Positions 42,968 to 51,500 of a stretch of DNA of 64,000 nt are shown here, in pieces; positions within the stretch are counted from its first letter, which is position 1; every line of letters begins with the position of its first letter. The stretch is taken from assembly GCF_019635465.1 (NCBI RefSeq), contig NZ_JAHBZK010000008.1, positions 146,932 through 210,931 of the forward strand, given 5' to 3'. This stretch comes from Hydrogenophaga sp. (GTDB lineage: Bacteria; Pseudomonadota; Gammaproteobacteria; Burkholderiales; Burkholderiaceae_C). Both the position numbers and the translations under genes were made by a program. A model generated the notes under the pieces. That model worked only from the letters and a program-made list of their open reading frames with translations. It made no database searches and was not told where the DNA came from.

Positions 42968-44587
42968 TCAGCCGATCACCTTGGTGGCGGTGGCGTCGAG
43001 CTTGGGCGGGTTCTCGAAGGTGTGGAACGGCGCCGGCGAAGGCACTTCCCACTCGAGACCTTCCGCGCCTTCCCAGGGCTTCTGCACGGCCTTCTCGCCC
43101 TTGCCACGCATGGCGGGCACGACCACGGCCAGGAAGAAGTAGACCTGCGCGAAACCGAAGAAGAAGGCACCGATCGACGCGACCATGTTGAAGTCGGCGA
43201 ACTGCATCGGGTAGTCGGCATAGCGACGGGGCATGCCGGCCAGACCCAGGAAGTGCATCGGGAAGAAGGTGACGTTGAACGAGATCATCGACCACCAGAA
43301 GTGGATCTTGCCGCGGGTCTCGCTGTACATGACGCCGGTCCACTTGGGCAACCAGTAGTAGATGCCAGCAAACATGGCGAACAGCGAGCCGGCCACCAGC
43401 ACGTAGTGGAAGTGCGCCACCACGTAGTAGGTGTCCTGCATCTGGATGTCGATCGGCGCCACCGACAGGATCAGGCCGGTGAAGCCACCCATGGTGAACA
43501 CGAAGATGAAGCCGACGGCCCACAGCATCGGGGTCTCGAAGGTCATCGAGCCTTTCCACATGGTCGCGATCCAGTTGAAGATCTTCACGCCCGTGGGCAC
43601 AGCGATCAGCATGGTCGAGTACATGAAGAACAGCTGCCCTGTGACCGGCATGCCGGTGGTGAACATGTGGTGGGCCCACACGACGAAGGACAGGATGGCG
43701 ATGGAGCCGGTGGCGTACACCATGGAGGCGTAGCCGAACAGCTTCTTGCGCGCAAAAGCGGGCACAACCTGGCTCACGATGCCGAAGGCCGGCAGGATCA
43801 TGATGTAGACCTCGGGGTGACCGAAGAACCAGAAGATGTGCTGGTACATCACCGGGTCACCACCGCCAGCCGGGTTGAAGAAGCTGGTGCCGAAGTGGCG
43901 ATCCGTCAGCGTCATGGTGATGGCACCTGCCAGCACAGGCATCACGGCGATCAGCAGGTAGGCGGTGATGAGCCAGGTCCAGACGAACATGGGCATCTTC
44001 ATCAGCGTCATGCCGGGCGCGCGCATGTTCAGGATGGTCACGATGATGTTGATCGAGCCCATGATGGACGAGGCACCCAGGATGTGCATCGCGAAGATGC
44101 CGGCATCCATCGACGGACCCATCTGCAGCGTCAGCGGTGCATAGAGCGTCCAGCCCGCAGCGGGTGCGCCGCCGGGCATGAAGAACGAGCCGACGAGCAT
44201 CAATGCCGCCGGGATCATCAGCCAGAAGCTGAGGTTGTTCATGCGCGCGAAGGCCATGTCGGATGCGCCGATCTGCAGCGGGATCATCCAGTTCGCAAAG
44301 CCCACGAAGGCCGGCATGATGGCGCCGAACACCATGATCAGGCCGTGCATGGTGGTGAGCTGGTTGAACAGCTCCGGGTTCACCAATTGCAGGCCAGGCT
44401 GGAACAGCTCGGCACGAATGCCCAGTGCCAACAGGCCGCCAACCATGAGCATGGTGAAGGCGAACAGCAGGTACAGCGTACCGATGTCTTTGTGGTTGGT
44501 CGCGAAGACCCAGCGACGCCAGCCGGTGGGCGCGTGATGGTCGTGGTCGTGACCGTGGGCGTCGTGATGGTCGAGCACAGCACTCAT
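42968..44587 (-). CDS. ctaD: Cytochrome c oxidase subunit I
   Basis: A 539-residue heme-copper oxidase catalytic subunit with twelve helices. Visible are TMHGLIMVFGAIMP with a low-spin heme a ligand, the CuB/cross-linked segment WFFGHPEVYIMILPAFG (H-P-E-V-Y), VWAHHMFTTGMP with the CuB histidine pair, and VVAHFHYVLVAGS with the heme a3 and heme a ligands. These mark an A-type proton-pumping oxidase. It lies 41 bp after ctaC. A His-rich antisense reading frame covering this gene is a codon-usage shadow. Confidence 0.98.
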   Translation of the reverse strand: MSAVLDHHDAHGHDHDHHAPTGWRRWVFATNHKDIGTLYLLFAFTMLMVGGLLALGIRAELFQPGLQLVNPELFNQLTTMHGLIMVFGAIMPAFVGFANWMIPLQIGASDMAFARMNNLSFWLMIPAALMLVGSFFMPGGAPAAGWTLYAPLTLQMGPSMDAGIFAMHILGASSIMGSINIIVTILNMRAPGMTLMKMPMFVWTWLITAYLLIAVMPVLAGAITMTLTDRHFGTSFFNPAGGGDPVMYQHIFWFFGHPEVYIMILPAFGIVSQVVPAFARKKLFGYASMVYATGSIAILSFVVWAHHMFTTGMPVTGQLFFMYSTMLIAVPTGVKIFNWIATMWKGSMTFETPMLWAVGFIFVFTMGGFTGLILSVAPIDIQMQDTYYVVAHFHYVLVAGSLFAMFAGIYYWLPKWTGVMYSETRGKIHFWWSMISFNVTFFPMHFLGLAGMPRRYADYPMQFADFNMVASIGAFFFGFAQVYFFLAVVVPAMRGKGEKAVQKPWEGAEGLEWEVPSPAPFHTFENPPKLDATATKVIG

Positions 44588-44628
44588 GGTGGTTTCCTCA
44601 GGTTCTCAATCGATGCGCACGTCGCGGA

Positions 44629-45834
44629 TCACTTGCGGGCAGCCTGCACGTCGGCGGGCTGCACGATGGCTTCGGTCTTGTTGCTCCAGCTGTTCTTGGC
44701 AAACGTCATGACAGCGGCGAGCTCGGTATCGGACAGCTGCTTCCACGAGGGCATGGCACCGTTGTTCTGGCCATTGAGCAGCACGTGGATCATCTTGCCC
44801 TTGTCGGCGTCCAGCACCACGGCCGAGCCGTCGAGCGGCTTGATCGGGCCAGCGCCCTTGCCGTTGGCCTGGTGGCAGGCAGCACAGTTGGCGGCGTAGA
44901 CCGACTCACCACGCTTGACCAGATCGCCCAGCGTCCAGACCTTGCTTGGATCGTCTGCGGCGGCGGCCATGACCTTGTACTTGTCACCGACCCACGCGGT
45001 GTACTCCTCGGCGGAGACGACCCGAACATGGATGGGCATGTAGGCGTGCTCTTTGCCGCACAACTCGGCGCACTGGCCATAGAAGTCGCCCGTCTTTTCG
45101 GCGCGGAACCAGGTGTCGCGCACGAAACCCGGAATGGCGTCTTGCTTGACGCCGAATGCCGGCACCATCCAAGCGTGGATCACGTCGTTGGCGGTGGTGA
45201 TGATGCGGATCTTCTTGCCGACCGGCACGACGAGGGGGTTGTCGACCTTGAGCAGGTAGTTGTCGACGGCTTCGGGTTTGCCGCTACTGGAGGCCACACG
45301 CTGGGCGGTGTCGAGCGTGGACAGGAAGCCGATGCCCTCGCCCTCGCCCTTGAGGTATTCATAACCCCATTTCCACTGCATGCCCACGGCCTTGATGGTC
45401 ACGTCGGCGTTGGTGGTGTCCTTCTGGGCCACCAGCACTTTCGTGGCGGGCAGCGCCATGCCGATCACGATCAGCAGCGGAACGATGGTCCAGCCCAGCT
45501 CGACCCAGATCGGCTCAGCCAGCTCTTGCGACTTATGGCCAACCGATTTGCGGTGCTTGAGGATGGAATAGAACATCACGCCGAAGACGATCACGAAGAT
45601 CACGGCGCAGATGGCCATCATGAACCAGTGCAGCCAGTGCTGCTCTTCGGCGATCTTGGTCACCGGCGGCGCAAAGTTGAGCTGGTTGACCGCTGGCCCA
45701 CCGGGCAGGTCATTGACCTTCTGCGCCGCCACCGAGGTCCACACCCCGGCACTCAACAGCGTCAGGCCCACCGCGTTGCGCACCGCTTTGACGCGGTGGC
45801 GAAGGCTAAGCAGCGTCTTCGTCGTCTTACTCAC
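44629..45834 (-). CDS. ctaC: Cytochrome c oxidase subunit II fused to cytochrome c (caa3 type)
   Basis: A 401-residue subunit: signal sequence, two helices (about 66-88 and 112-132), a periplasmic CuA domain with CAELCGKEHAYMPIHV carrying the two cysteines, glutamate, histidine and methionine ligands, then a C-terminal cytochrome c domain with CAACHQ and a distal methionine in GAMPSWKQL. The fused cytochrome c makes this a caa3-type oxidase. GTG 45834 has GAGG eight bases upstream and gives MSKTTKTLL; the alternative ATG 45858 adds eight residues but lacks a ribosome site. It heads the oxidase operon. Confidence 0.95.
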   Translation of the reverse strand: MSKTTKTLLSLRHRVKAVRNAVGLTLLSAGVWTSVAAQKVNDLPGGPAVNQLNFAPPVTKIAEEQHWLHWFMMAICAVIFVIVFGVMFYSILKHRKSVGHKSQELAEPIWVELGWTIVPLLIVIGMALPATKVLVAQKDTTNADVTIKAVGMQWKWGYEYLKGEGEGIGFLSTLDTAQRVASSSGKPEAVDNYLLKVDNPLVVPVGKKIRIITTANDVIHAWMVPAFGVKQDAIPGFVRDTWFRAEKTGDFYGQCAELCGKEHAYMPIHVRVVSAEEYTAWVGDKYKVMAAAADDPSKVWTLGDLVKRGESVYAANCAACHQANGKGAGPIKPLDGSAVVLDADKGKMIHVLLNGQNNGAMPSWKQLSDTELAAVMTFAKNSWSNKTEAIVQPADVQAARK

Positions 45835-45910
45835 TTGTTGCGCCTCAAATATAAGCATCGATTGATATCGACACCGATTACACCAAACTTTTCCGCCTTG
45901 CGAAACGCCA

Positions 45911-46393
45911 TCAGGCGCCTCGCAAGGCCTGTCGCATCTCTCGGGCCAGCAGCGGCCGCAGGTCCGTGCGCACGTGGCGCCCGATCTGCACCGACCGGCC
46001 TCCTTCCCTGACCTCGATCAGGCTGGAGCCACCTTCCCTTGCCTCGATGCGGACCCAGTCGCGGGAAAATTCCCTGCGCTGCACCTGACCACCGCGCTCC
46101 TGCTCAACCACCAGCCGCTCCGGCATGAGCCACACGCTTTCGCCATCGGCCGCATGCCGGGCGTACACCACGAACGCCACCGCCACTGCCAGCAACTCCG
46201 CCGCGGCGAACGGCAGCACCAGCGTGGCGCCATGCGCCCAGAAGAAGCCGGCGACCCCCAGCGACACCACGCACAGTGACGCATACAAGGCTCCGAGTTG
46301 CGAAGGCGAGATGGAGCAGTTGCGACGCATGCGCCACTCCATGCCGGCATCCGACAGGGTTGCAAAGCGATACGCAGCTCGTGGCTCGATCAC
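45911..46393 (-). CDS. DUF2244 membrane protein
   Basis: About 160 residues. After MEWRMRRNCSISPSQL come two hydrophobic helices, then a cytoplasmic domain with VWLMPERLVVEQ and VQIGRHVR, matching DUF2244. Members are usually encoded just upstream of the cytochrome oxidase operon, as here, on the same strand 76 bp before ctaC. The start is uncertain: GTG 46393 with GAGG upstream, GTG 46399 or ATG 46342. Confidence 0.75.
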   Translation of the reverse strand: MIEPRAAYRFATLSDAGMEWRMRRNCSISPSQLGALYASLCVVSLGVAGFFWAHGATLVLPFAAAELLAVAVAFVVYARHAADGESVWLMPERLVVEQERGGQVQRREFSRDWVRIEAREGGSSLIEVREGGRSVQIGRHVRTDLRPLLAREMRQALRGA

Positions 46394-46571
46394 ACCCACC
46401 TCACTCAGCAGGCGGCACACATCGTCCCGACGCGTGCCCGGTCCGGGCAATCCATTGCCCCTCAAATTCCAAACCGCGGGATTGTAGCCGCCACCGTAAG
46501 CACCTCAGGCGCTCTCACCAGTCACATTGCTCAGGAATGGGGCGGCCCCGGCACACCCAGTGGCAACCGAA

Positions 46572-47471
46572 TCAGCCTCGACGCGCTCGCAACTGGGCGC
46601 GCACATCGTCCAGCGACAGACTGGTTTCGCTCGATCGGGGCCGGTCCGCCACCCGCACAGCATGGCCATAGACGATCTCGAACGTCAATTGCAGGCGCCC
46701 GCTGGCGTCGCGGGCGCCGTGCGCCTCAAGGGCATCGATCAACCGCGCACGCCAGCCGCGCCCGCGCAGGGCACCAAAACGTTGCGACGCCAGGTTTCGA
46801 CCGATCTCGCGCAGCTCTGCAAGCAAAGCCTCCGCACTGCCATAGGTCAAGGTGAGCCGCTCCATGTCCATGACCGGTTCGGCAAAACCCGCCCGCACAA
46901 GCAGATCGCCCCAGTCGTGCATGTCCATGAATTCGTGCGCCGGCGCCGGCCAGCCCATGGCGCGGTAAACAGCGCGCAATTCGCCGAGCGAATCCGGCCC
47001 CAGACACGACATCAGCAGAAACCCCTCCGGGGCCAACCAGTCCCGCCATTGGCTGAGCAGCCGGTGCGGCGACGGGTGCCCATGCAAGGCCATGTTGGCC
47101 CACACCAGCTGCACCGGCGCCGCGATGTCCTCGGCACGGGCCTCTGGCCGCCGCCAAGTCAGCCAGCTGCGCGGTGCCGGCTCGCGGGTTGCCGCCTGGG
47201 CGCGCGCCATTTGTGTCGAGGCCACCCGCCAGCGGGCGTGGGGCAGGGCCGCGCGAAGCTTCGCGTGTGCCTGCAGCCCACCCAGGATGGGCTCCCAATG
47301 CACCCAGCTCTGTGGCGGTTGCCGGAACCATTGAAGGCGCTCCAGCATGCGCGAGGCCACCTCTTCATGCAGCCAGGGGCTGCGCTCGTGAGGAAGTCGT
47401 TGCCAGCGATCGCTCGCCGCGGGATCGATGCCTGGCAGGCGCTCGGGGGAAGGGGTGGATTCGACTGACAA
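46572..47471 (-). CDS. BioC-like SAM-dependent methyltransferase
   Basis: About 299 residues. It resembles malonyl-ACP methyltransferases (BioC) and the Burkholderiales proteins annotated as such: the region SWVHWEPILGGLQAHAKL replaces the usual glycine-rich loop, VQLVWANMALHGHP is the acceptor-side motif corresponding to SNxALHW, and GFLLMSCLGPDSLGELR matches the family's fourth motif. Because the SAM-binding loop is unusual, activity is uncertain. No ATG suits the family start; TTG 47471 is my choice, with GTG 47510 and ATG 47591 further up. The gene is divergent from comF. Confidence 0.65.
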   Translation of the reverse strand: MSVESTPSPERLPGIDPAASDRWQRLPHERSPWLHEEVASRMLERLQWFRQPPQSWVHWEPILGGLQAHAKLRAALPHARWRVASTQMARAQAATREPAPRSWLTWRRPEARAEDIAAPVQLVWANMALHGHPSPHRLLSQWRDWLAPEGFLLMSCLGPDSLGELRAVYRAMGWPAPAHEFMDMHDWGDLLVRAGFAEPVMDMERLTLTYGSAEALLAELREIGRNLASQRFGALRGRGWRARLIDALEAHGARDASGRLQLTFEIVYGHAVRVADRPRSSETSLSLDDVRAQLRARRG

Positions 47472-47534
47472 CAGACACCGCCGACGCGTGTCGGCCACCG
47501 GTATGCACACGGGGCGCTGAGTATATTGACCGCC

Positions 47535-48266
47535 ATGCGATTGCGCTTCACCTGGCCCAGACTCCCCGGCACTTGCCAGGTTTGCGGGCATTGGCCCTCC
47601 CTACCGTTGTGCGAATCCTGCGTTGACCGCTTCGCACGGCCCAGAGCGCGCTGCGAGGTATGCGCCACCCCACTGGAAGCAGACCGGTGTCTGCACTGCC
47701 TGCGCCAGCCGACGTCTGCCAGCCAGGGGCCTCCTGCGCTGAGCAGGCGACACGCAGCAGTGGACTACGCTTTTCCCTGGTCAGGGCTGATCGGGCGGTT
47801 CAAATTTGGTGGCGAGCCGGGCTGGGCCCTGCCGTTTGCCGATCTGATGCTTCAGCGCCCCGAGGCGCGCACCCTCCTGGCGTCGTGCGATGCCCTGGTA
47901 CCGATCGCGCTCACCCCGCAGCGGGTCGCCGAGCGAGGCCACCACGCACCGTGGGAGCTGGCCCGGGCACTGGGTCGGCGCGCAGGCCTGGCGTGTCGCC
48001 CCGACTGGCTCCAGCGCGTGAAGGAAGGCCCGGCCCAGCGCGAACTCTCGCGCGACCAACGCCTTCGCAACCTCGGCGACGCGTTTGCGGTGCCGAGACA
48101 TGCCTTCAACGCCCTGCGAGGCGCCAGGCTTGCCCTGGTCGACGACGTCACCACCACCGGCGCAACGCTGCAAGCGGCGGCCAATGCCCTGCGGCAAGCA
48201 GGCGCACGCGAGGTCTCGGCCCTGGTGTTCGCGCGCACGCCGGCGCCGCACGAAACCCCCGGCTGA
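47535..48266 (+). CDS. ComF family protein
   Basis: A 243-residue ComF/GntX-type protein. An N-terminal zinc-finger region has four CxxC pairs (CQVC, CESC, CEVC, CLHC); the C-terminal phosphoribosyltransferase domain shows LVDDVTTTGATLQAAA, the PRPP-binding motif. ComF is needed for DNA uptake in naturally competent bacteria, GntX in DNA-as-nutrient use; ligand not known. The start ATG is divergent from the methyltransferase gene with 63 bp between. Confidence 0.9.
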   Translation: MRLRFTWPRLPGTCQVCGHWPSLPLCESCVDRFARPRARCEVCATPLEADRCLHCLRQPTSASQGPPALSRRHAAVDYAFPWSGLIGRFKFGGEPGWALPFADLMLQRPEARTLLASCDALVPIALTPQRVAERGHHAPWELARALGRRAGLACRPDWLQRVKEGPAQRELSRDQRLRNLGDAFAVPRHAFNALRGARLALVDDVTTTGATLQAAANALRQAGAREVSALVFARTPAPHETPG

Positions 48267-48290
48267 TCCGGTGGCTATCATCCGCGCCCC

Positions 48291-48767
48291 ATGTTCAATG
48301 TCGTGCTCGTCCACCCCGAGATCCCGCCCAATACGGGCAACGTGATCCGCCTGTGTGCCAACACCGGCAGTGCTCTGCACCTCATCGAGCCGCTGGGTTT
48401 TTCGATGGAGGACAAGCAGATGCGCCGCGCCGGTCTGGACTACCACGAGTACGCCGACGTGAAGCGCCACCCCGACTGGCAGTGCTTCCTGCGGGATGCG
48501 GCCCCCGAGCCGTCGCGCATGTTTGCGCTCACTACCCGAGGCACGCAGGGCGTCCACGATGTGGCTTTTGCCCCAGGTGACTGGCTGGTTTTCGGCGCCG
48601 AATCGAGCGGCCTGCCCGCAGGCGTACGCCAAGCCATCGACCCGGCCCGTCAGCTGCGCCTGCCCATGCTGCCCGGCCAGCGCAGCCTCAACCTGTCCAA
48701 CGCGGTGGCGGTGGTGGTGTACGAAGCGTGGCGACAACAGCGGTTCGCCAAATCCGGGCCTGCGTGA
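48291..48767 (+). CDS. trmL: tRNA (cytidine(34)-2'-O)-methyltransferase TrmL
   Basis: A 158-residue SPOUT methyltransferase that 2'-O-methylates the wobble base of tRNA-Leu isoacceptors CmAA and cmnm5UmAA. The knot motifs FNVVLVHPEIPPNTGNVIRL, LVFGAESSGLPAG and LPMLPGQRSLNLSNAVAVVV match TrmL (YibK). Its expected substrate, tRNA-Leu CAA, is encoded 15 kb away in this window. It starts 24 bp after comF and may be co-transcribed with it. Confidence 0.94.
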   Translation: MFNVVLVHPEIPPNTGNVIRLCANTGSALHLIEPLGFSMEDKQMRRAGLDYHEYADVKRHPDWQCFLRDAAPEPSRMFALTTRGTQGVHDVAFAPGDWLVFGAESSGLPAGVRQAIDPARQLRLPMLPGQRSLNLSNAVAVVVYEAWRQQRFAKSGPA

Positions 48768-48913
48768 TCCACGTCACGCGCGGGGCGAGCGCGTCGTCAG
48801 CCCTTGGTGAGATGTGGGTCACCATTACGTGCCATGGACCGCCTGTTCATCTGCGCCTCGCCCGAGGCCGTCTCCTCTGGAACCGGTGACCCTGCCCGCA
48901 AGGGAGGTGACCG

Positions 48914-49234
48914 GTGATCGCCGCGCTCGTCCGTTGGCTGGGTGTGGCAAAGCAACCACGCCAGAAGCCGCGCACGGCGCGGCTGAAGGACGTGATGGCC
49001 ATGCGCCAGCAGCTCACACGCACCATTGAGGACTGCATGAGCGTGCCCGCACACCGGCTGCGACTTCAAATCGAACGCGCCCGCACACCCCAGGACCTGT
49101 GGATGCTGCGCAACGATGCGTTTCAACTCATTGCGCAGCGCCACGACCAGCGCACCGCCGCACAGCGCATCAATGCGCTCGTACAGTGTTTTGAGGGCTG
49201 GCTCGACCCCAAGCAACTGGCCCGGGTTCGCTGA
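48914..49234 (+). CDS. Hypothetical protein, 106 aa
   Basis: A 106-residue basic, mostly helical protein with no membrane segment or signal peptide, starting MIAALVRWLGVAK and ending DPKQLARVR. I do not recognise a family. An AGGGAGGTGA ribosome site lies seven bases before the ATG, supporting translation. The 146-bp gap before it shows only an 18-bp palindrome at 48762-48779 that overlaps the trmL stop. It is convergent with the MaoC-like gene. Confidence 0.55.
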   Translation: MIAALVRWLGVAKQPRQKPRTARLKDVMAMRQQLTRTIEDCMSVPAHRLRLQIERARTPQDLWMLRNDAFQLIAQRHDQRTAAQRINALVQCFEGWLDPKQLARVR

Positions 49235-49242
49235 GCCCGCTC

Positions 49243-49698
49243 TCAGGGGTATCGCCTGACCAGCGACTCCGCAAGGCAGACAGGCTTCTCGCTGCCTTCG
49301 CGCTCGACCACCACCGACCAGGTCATCTGGCGCCCGCCATGGTCGATGGCCTCGATCTCCTTGAGTGTCATGCGGGCGCGCAATCGGCTGCCCACGGGCA
49401 CCGGCGCCGTGAAGCGCACACGGTTGAGCCCGTAGTTCACGCCCATGGCCGACTGGCGGATCGCCATCGCCGACTCAAAAAACACCGGCAATAGCGACAG
49501 GGTGAGAAAACCATGGGCGATCGGCGCGCCGAAAGGCCCTGCCTTTGCCTTCTCGACATCCACATGGATCCACTGGTGATCACCGGTGGCTTCGGCAAAT
49601 CGGTTCACCTGCTCCTGGGTGATGGTGACCCAGTCGCTGATGGCCAGCTCCTGTCCCACGCAGGTATCAAGTTCTTCCAGGGTGTCAAAAGTACGCAT
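49243..49698 (-). CDS. MaoC-like (R)-specific enoyl-CoA hydratase
   Basis: A 151-residue hot-dog-fold hydratase. The active-site dyad is D40 and H45 in the signature FAEATGDHQWIHVD, and GAPIAHGFLTLSLLP is the second conserved element. It hydrates trans-2-enoyl-CoA to (R)-3-hydroxyacyl-CoA, as in supply of monomers for polyhydroxyalkanoate, or acts in other acyl-CoA pathways. Alone on the minus strand, 53 bp downstream of the ParA-like gene. Confidence 0.88.
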   Translation of the reverse strand: MRTFDTLEELDTCVGQELAISDWVTITQEQVNRFAEATGDHQWIHVDVEKAKAGPFGAPIAHGFLTLSLLPVFFESAMAIRQSAMGVNYGLNRVRFTAPVPVGSRLRARMTLKEIEAIDHGGRQMTWSVVVEREGSEKPVCLAESLVRRYP

Positions 49699-49751
49699 GC
49701 GCGGACTCTACGGGGGGCCCTCGCCAGGGCCTGTCGGCACTGCGACAGTAC

Positions 49752-50369
49752 TCAACGGTCCAGCCACTGGCAGATGCCCTGCCACTGCACCAGGTCCTTC
49801 TCGACCCGCCCGGGCGCCACGTCAAAGAGCGTGAGTCCGCGCGCCGCCAGGTGGATGTAGTTCTGGGTGTCGCGCAGGTAGCCCAGCACCGGCAAACCCA
49901 GCCCGCCCACGAACTCGGCCAGCTTGTCGGCCGCAATGGTGCGCGGCGACACCCGCATGCCCACGATGCCCACCTCCAGCTTGCTGGCCTGGCGTGTCTC
50001 GGCCAGCTCGTCAAGAAAGGCGCGCGTGGCGTATATGTCAAAGATGCTCGGCTGCAGGGGAACAATCACCTTGTTGGCCAGCTTGAGCACGTCCTTGAAG
50101 CGCCAGCCGTGCAGACCGGCCGGCGTGTCCAGCACCACGTGGGTGGCCTCTTTGGGCGGGCGCGCGATCAGGTCGTGGGAGATGTCCCAGGTGTGGATGG
50201 GGCGTGCCGCTGCGGGGCGCAACTTGAGCCAGAGCGCGGACGACTGCTGGCGGTCCACGTCGCCCAGCATCACGGTGTGGCCCTGACTGGCAAAGTAACC
50301 CGCAACATTGGTCGACAGCGTGGACTTGCCCACGCCTCCCTTGGGATTGGCAACCACCACGATCGGCAT
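49752..50369 (-). CDS. Orphan ParA/MinD-family ATPase
   Basis: A 205-residue Walker-type ATPase. The deviant Walker A is PKGGVGKST (about 9-17), the A' motif is DVDRQQSS, and VVLDTPAGL is the Walker B region. Length is that of short ParA-like proteins such as those in chromosomal or gene-specific positioning systems. No ParB gene or cluster of centromere-like repeats is nearby. ATG 50369 has GAGGA six bases upstream; the GTG at 50375 overlaps that site. Confidence 0.85.
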   Translation of the reverse strand: MPIVVVANPKGGVGKSTLSTNVAGYFASQGHTVMLGDVDRQQSSALWLKLRPAAARPIHTWDISHDLIARPPKEATHVVLDTPAGLHGWRFKDVLKLANKVIVPLQPSIFDIYATRAFLDELAETRQASKLEVGIVGMRVSPRTIAADKLAEFVGGLGLPVLGYLRDTQNYIHLAARGLTLFDVAPGRVEKDLVQWQGICQWLDR

Positions 50370-50456
50370 AGTCACTCCTCGGCTGGCGGCCCTGGGGCCG
50401 GAACTGGCACAACGGATGCGCGCAATGGTAGCCGCAGCGCCGGGCGCGCGCGGCGA

Positions 50457-51224
50457 TCAGTGCAGGCCGTCCCACACCAGCTTGCACCCTGTCAGGAACA
50501 TGCCGATGTGGATCAGGCGGTAGAACAGCGCCGGACGGATGCGGTGGGCAACGCGAACACCGATCCAGACCCCCACCGGCGCCAGCGGCAGCAACACCAG
50601 CGACGTGGCCATGTTGCGCAGGTCGAGCAGGCCCAGCCAGGCGTAGGGAATCCACTTGGCCAGGTTCACGAAGAAAAAGAAGAACGCCATGGTGCCGGTG
50701 AACAACAGAGGTGTCAGTCGCATCGGTATGACGTACGCGTTGATGGGCGGGCCGCCCGCATGCGCGATGAAGCTGGTGAAGCCCGACGTCGCCGTCAGCA
50801 ACGCCCCCACCCACCTCGGCGGCGCCACGCTGTCGGCGCGCGGCGGGAACAGCAACCGCTGGGCAAGAAACACCAGGGTGAACAGCCCCACAATGCCCGC
50901 CACCAGGTGCGCGTCCAGCCACTTGAACAACAGCGTGCCAATGAGCACGCCAATCAGGCCAAAGGGCAACAGGAACATCAGCAGCCGACGGTCCACGTTG
51001 TTGCGAAACGCGGCCATGCCCAACAAGTCCATCACCAGCAACACCGGCATCAGAATGGCCGCCGCCTGCGGCACGGTCACGGCCAGGGCCATCATCGGCA
51101 CCGCCAGCGAGCCGAAGCCGGCGCCGAAGCCGCTCTTGCTGATGCCCAGCAGGATCACCGCCGGAACGGCGACGAGGTAGAAGTAGGGGTCGGTGATCAG
51201 CGGCAGTGAGGACACGGAAGACAA
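50457..51224 (-). CDS. TSUP family (TauE/SafE) membrane permease
   Basis: A 255-residue polytopic protein with about eight helices and the duplicated TSUP signatures GISKSGFGAGFGSLAVPMMAL and TSGFTSFIAHAGGPP. Family members export or import sulfite, sulfoacetate, taurine-derived or other organic anions; substrate unknown. The start is uncertain: TTG 51224 or GTG 51215. The left arm of the palindromic element begins four bases before TTG, so this gene's expression may depend on it. Confidence 0.87.
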   Translation of the reverse strand: MSSVSSLPLITDPYFYLVAVPAVILLGISKSGFGAGFGSLAVPMMALAVTVPQAAAILMPVLLVMDLLGMAAFRNNVDRRLLMFLLPFGLIGVLIGTLLFKWLDAHLVAGIVGLFTLVFLAQRLLFPPRADSVAPPRWVGALLTATSGFTSFIAHAGGPPINAYVIPMRLTPLLFTGTMAFFFFFVNLAKWIPYAWLGLLDLRNMATSLVLLPLAPVGVWIGVRVAHRIRPALFYRLIHIGMFLTGCKLVWDGLH

Positions 51225-51227
51225 TCA

Positions 51228-51496
51228 AGGACCTGCTCACACTGTTCTTCCCAGTGCGAACGAATTGAAAACAGCGCCAATCGAGGCGCGCGACGACGGC
51301 CAGGCTGGGTGCCTGGCCCAGGAGTGCAACGACGGGTGGCGCTGTTTTCAATCCGTTCTCTCCGGGTTGCGGTCAAAAAGGCCAGGCGCGCTTTTGCGAA
51401 GCCTCGCCGGGCCACCCGGCCCGTCTGCGTTTCGCGCCTTGCGCCTGGCCTTTTTTGATCCGCAACGCACCTCGGAAAACAGTGTGAGCAGGTCCT
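51228..51496. repeat. Nested palindromic element between divergent genes
   Basis: Outer arms 51228-51246 and 51478-51496 are a perfect 19-bp inverted repeat, so both flanking genes are preceded by the same AACAGTGTGAGCAGGTCCT sequence. Inside are a 16-bp inverted repeat (51264-51279/51337-51352) enclosing an 8-bp stem (51298-51305/51311-51318), and a 15-bp inverted repeat with A/T-rich outer ends (51375-51389/51441-51455) enclosing a 6-bp stem (51406-51411/51415-51420). The sequence between the two inner modules and the right flank are diverged inverted copies of each other. No real gene is seen in the element. Confidence 0.85.
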
Positions 51497-51500
51497 GACG

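Noticed and set aside
42815-44899. 694-codon His/Gly/Asp-rich plus-strand frame across ctaD
   Set aside because: It is exactly antisense to the conserved ctaD gene and its composition reflects high-GC codon bias.
48762-48779. FNR-like palindrome GCGTGA-N6-TCACGC after trmL
   Set aside because: The half-sites are GTGAT and GTCAC, missing the conserved outer T and A; it overlaps the trmL stop and no suitable downstream promoter is evident.
51193-51498. 101-codon plus-strand frame inside the palindromic element
   Set aside because: It is made of the inverted-repeat sequence itself, lacks a ribosome site and family features.
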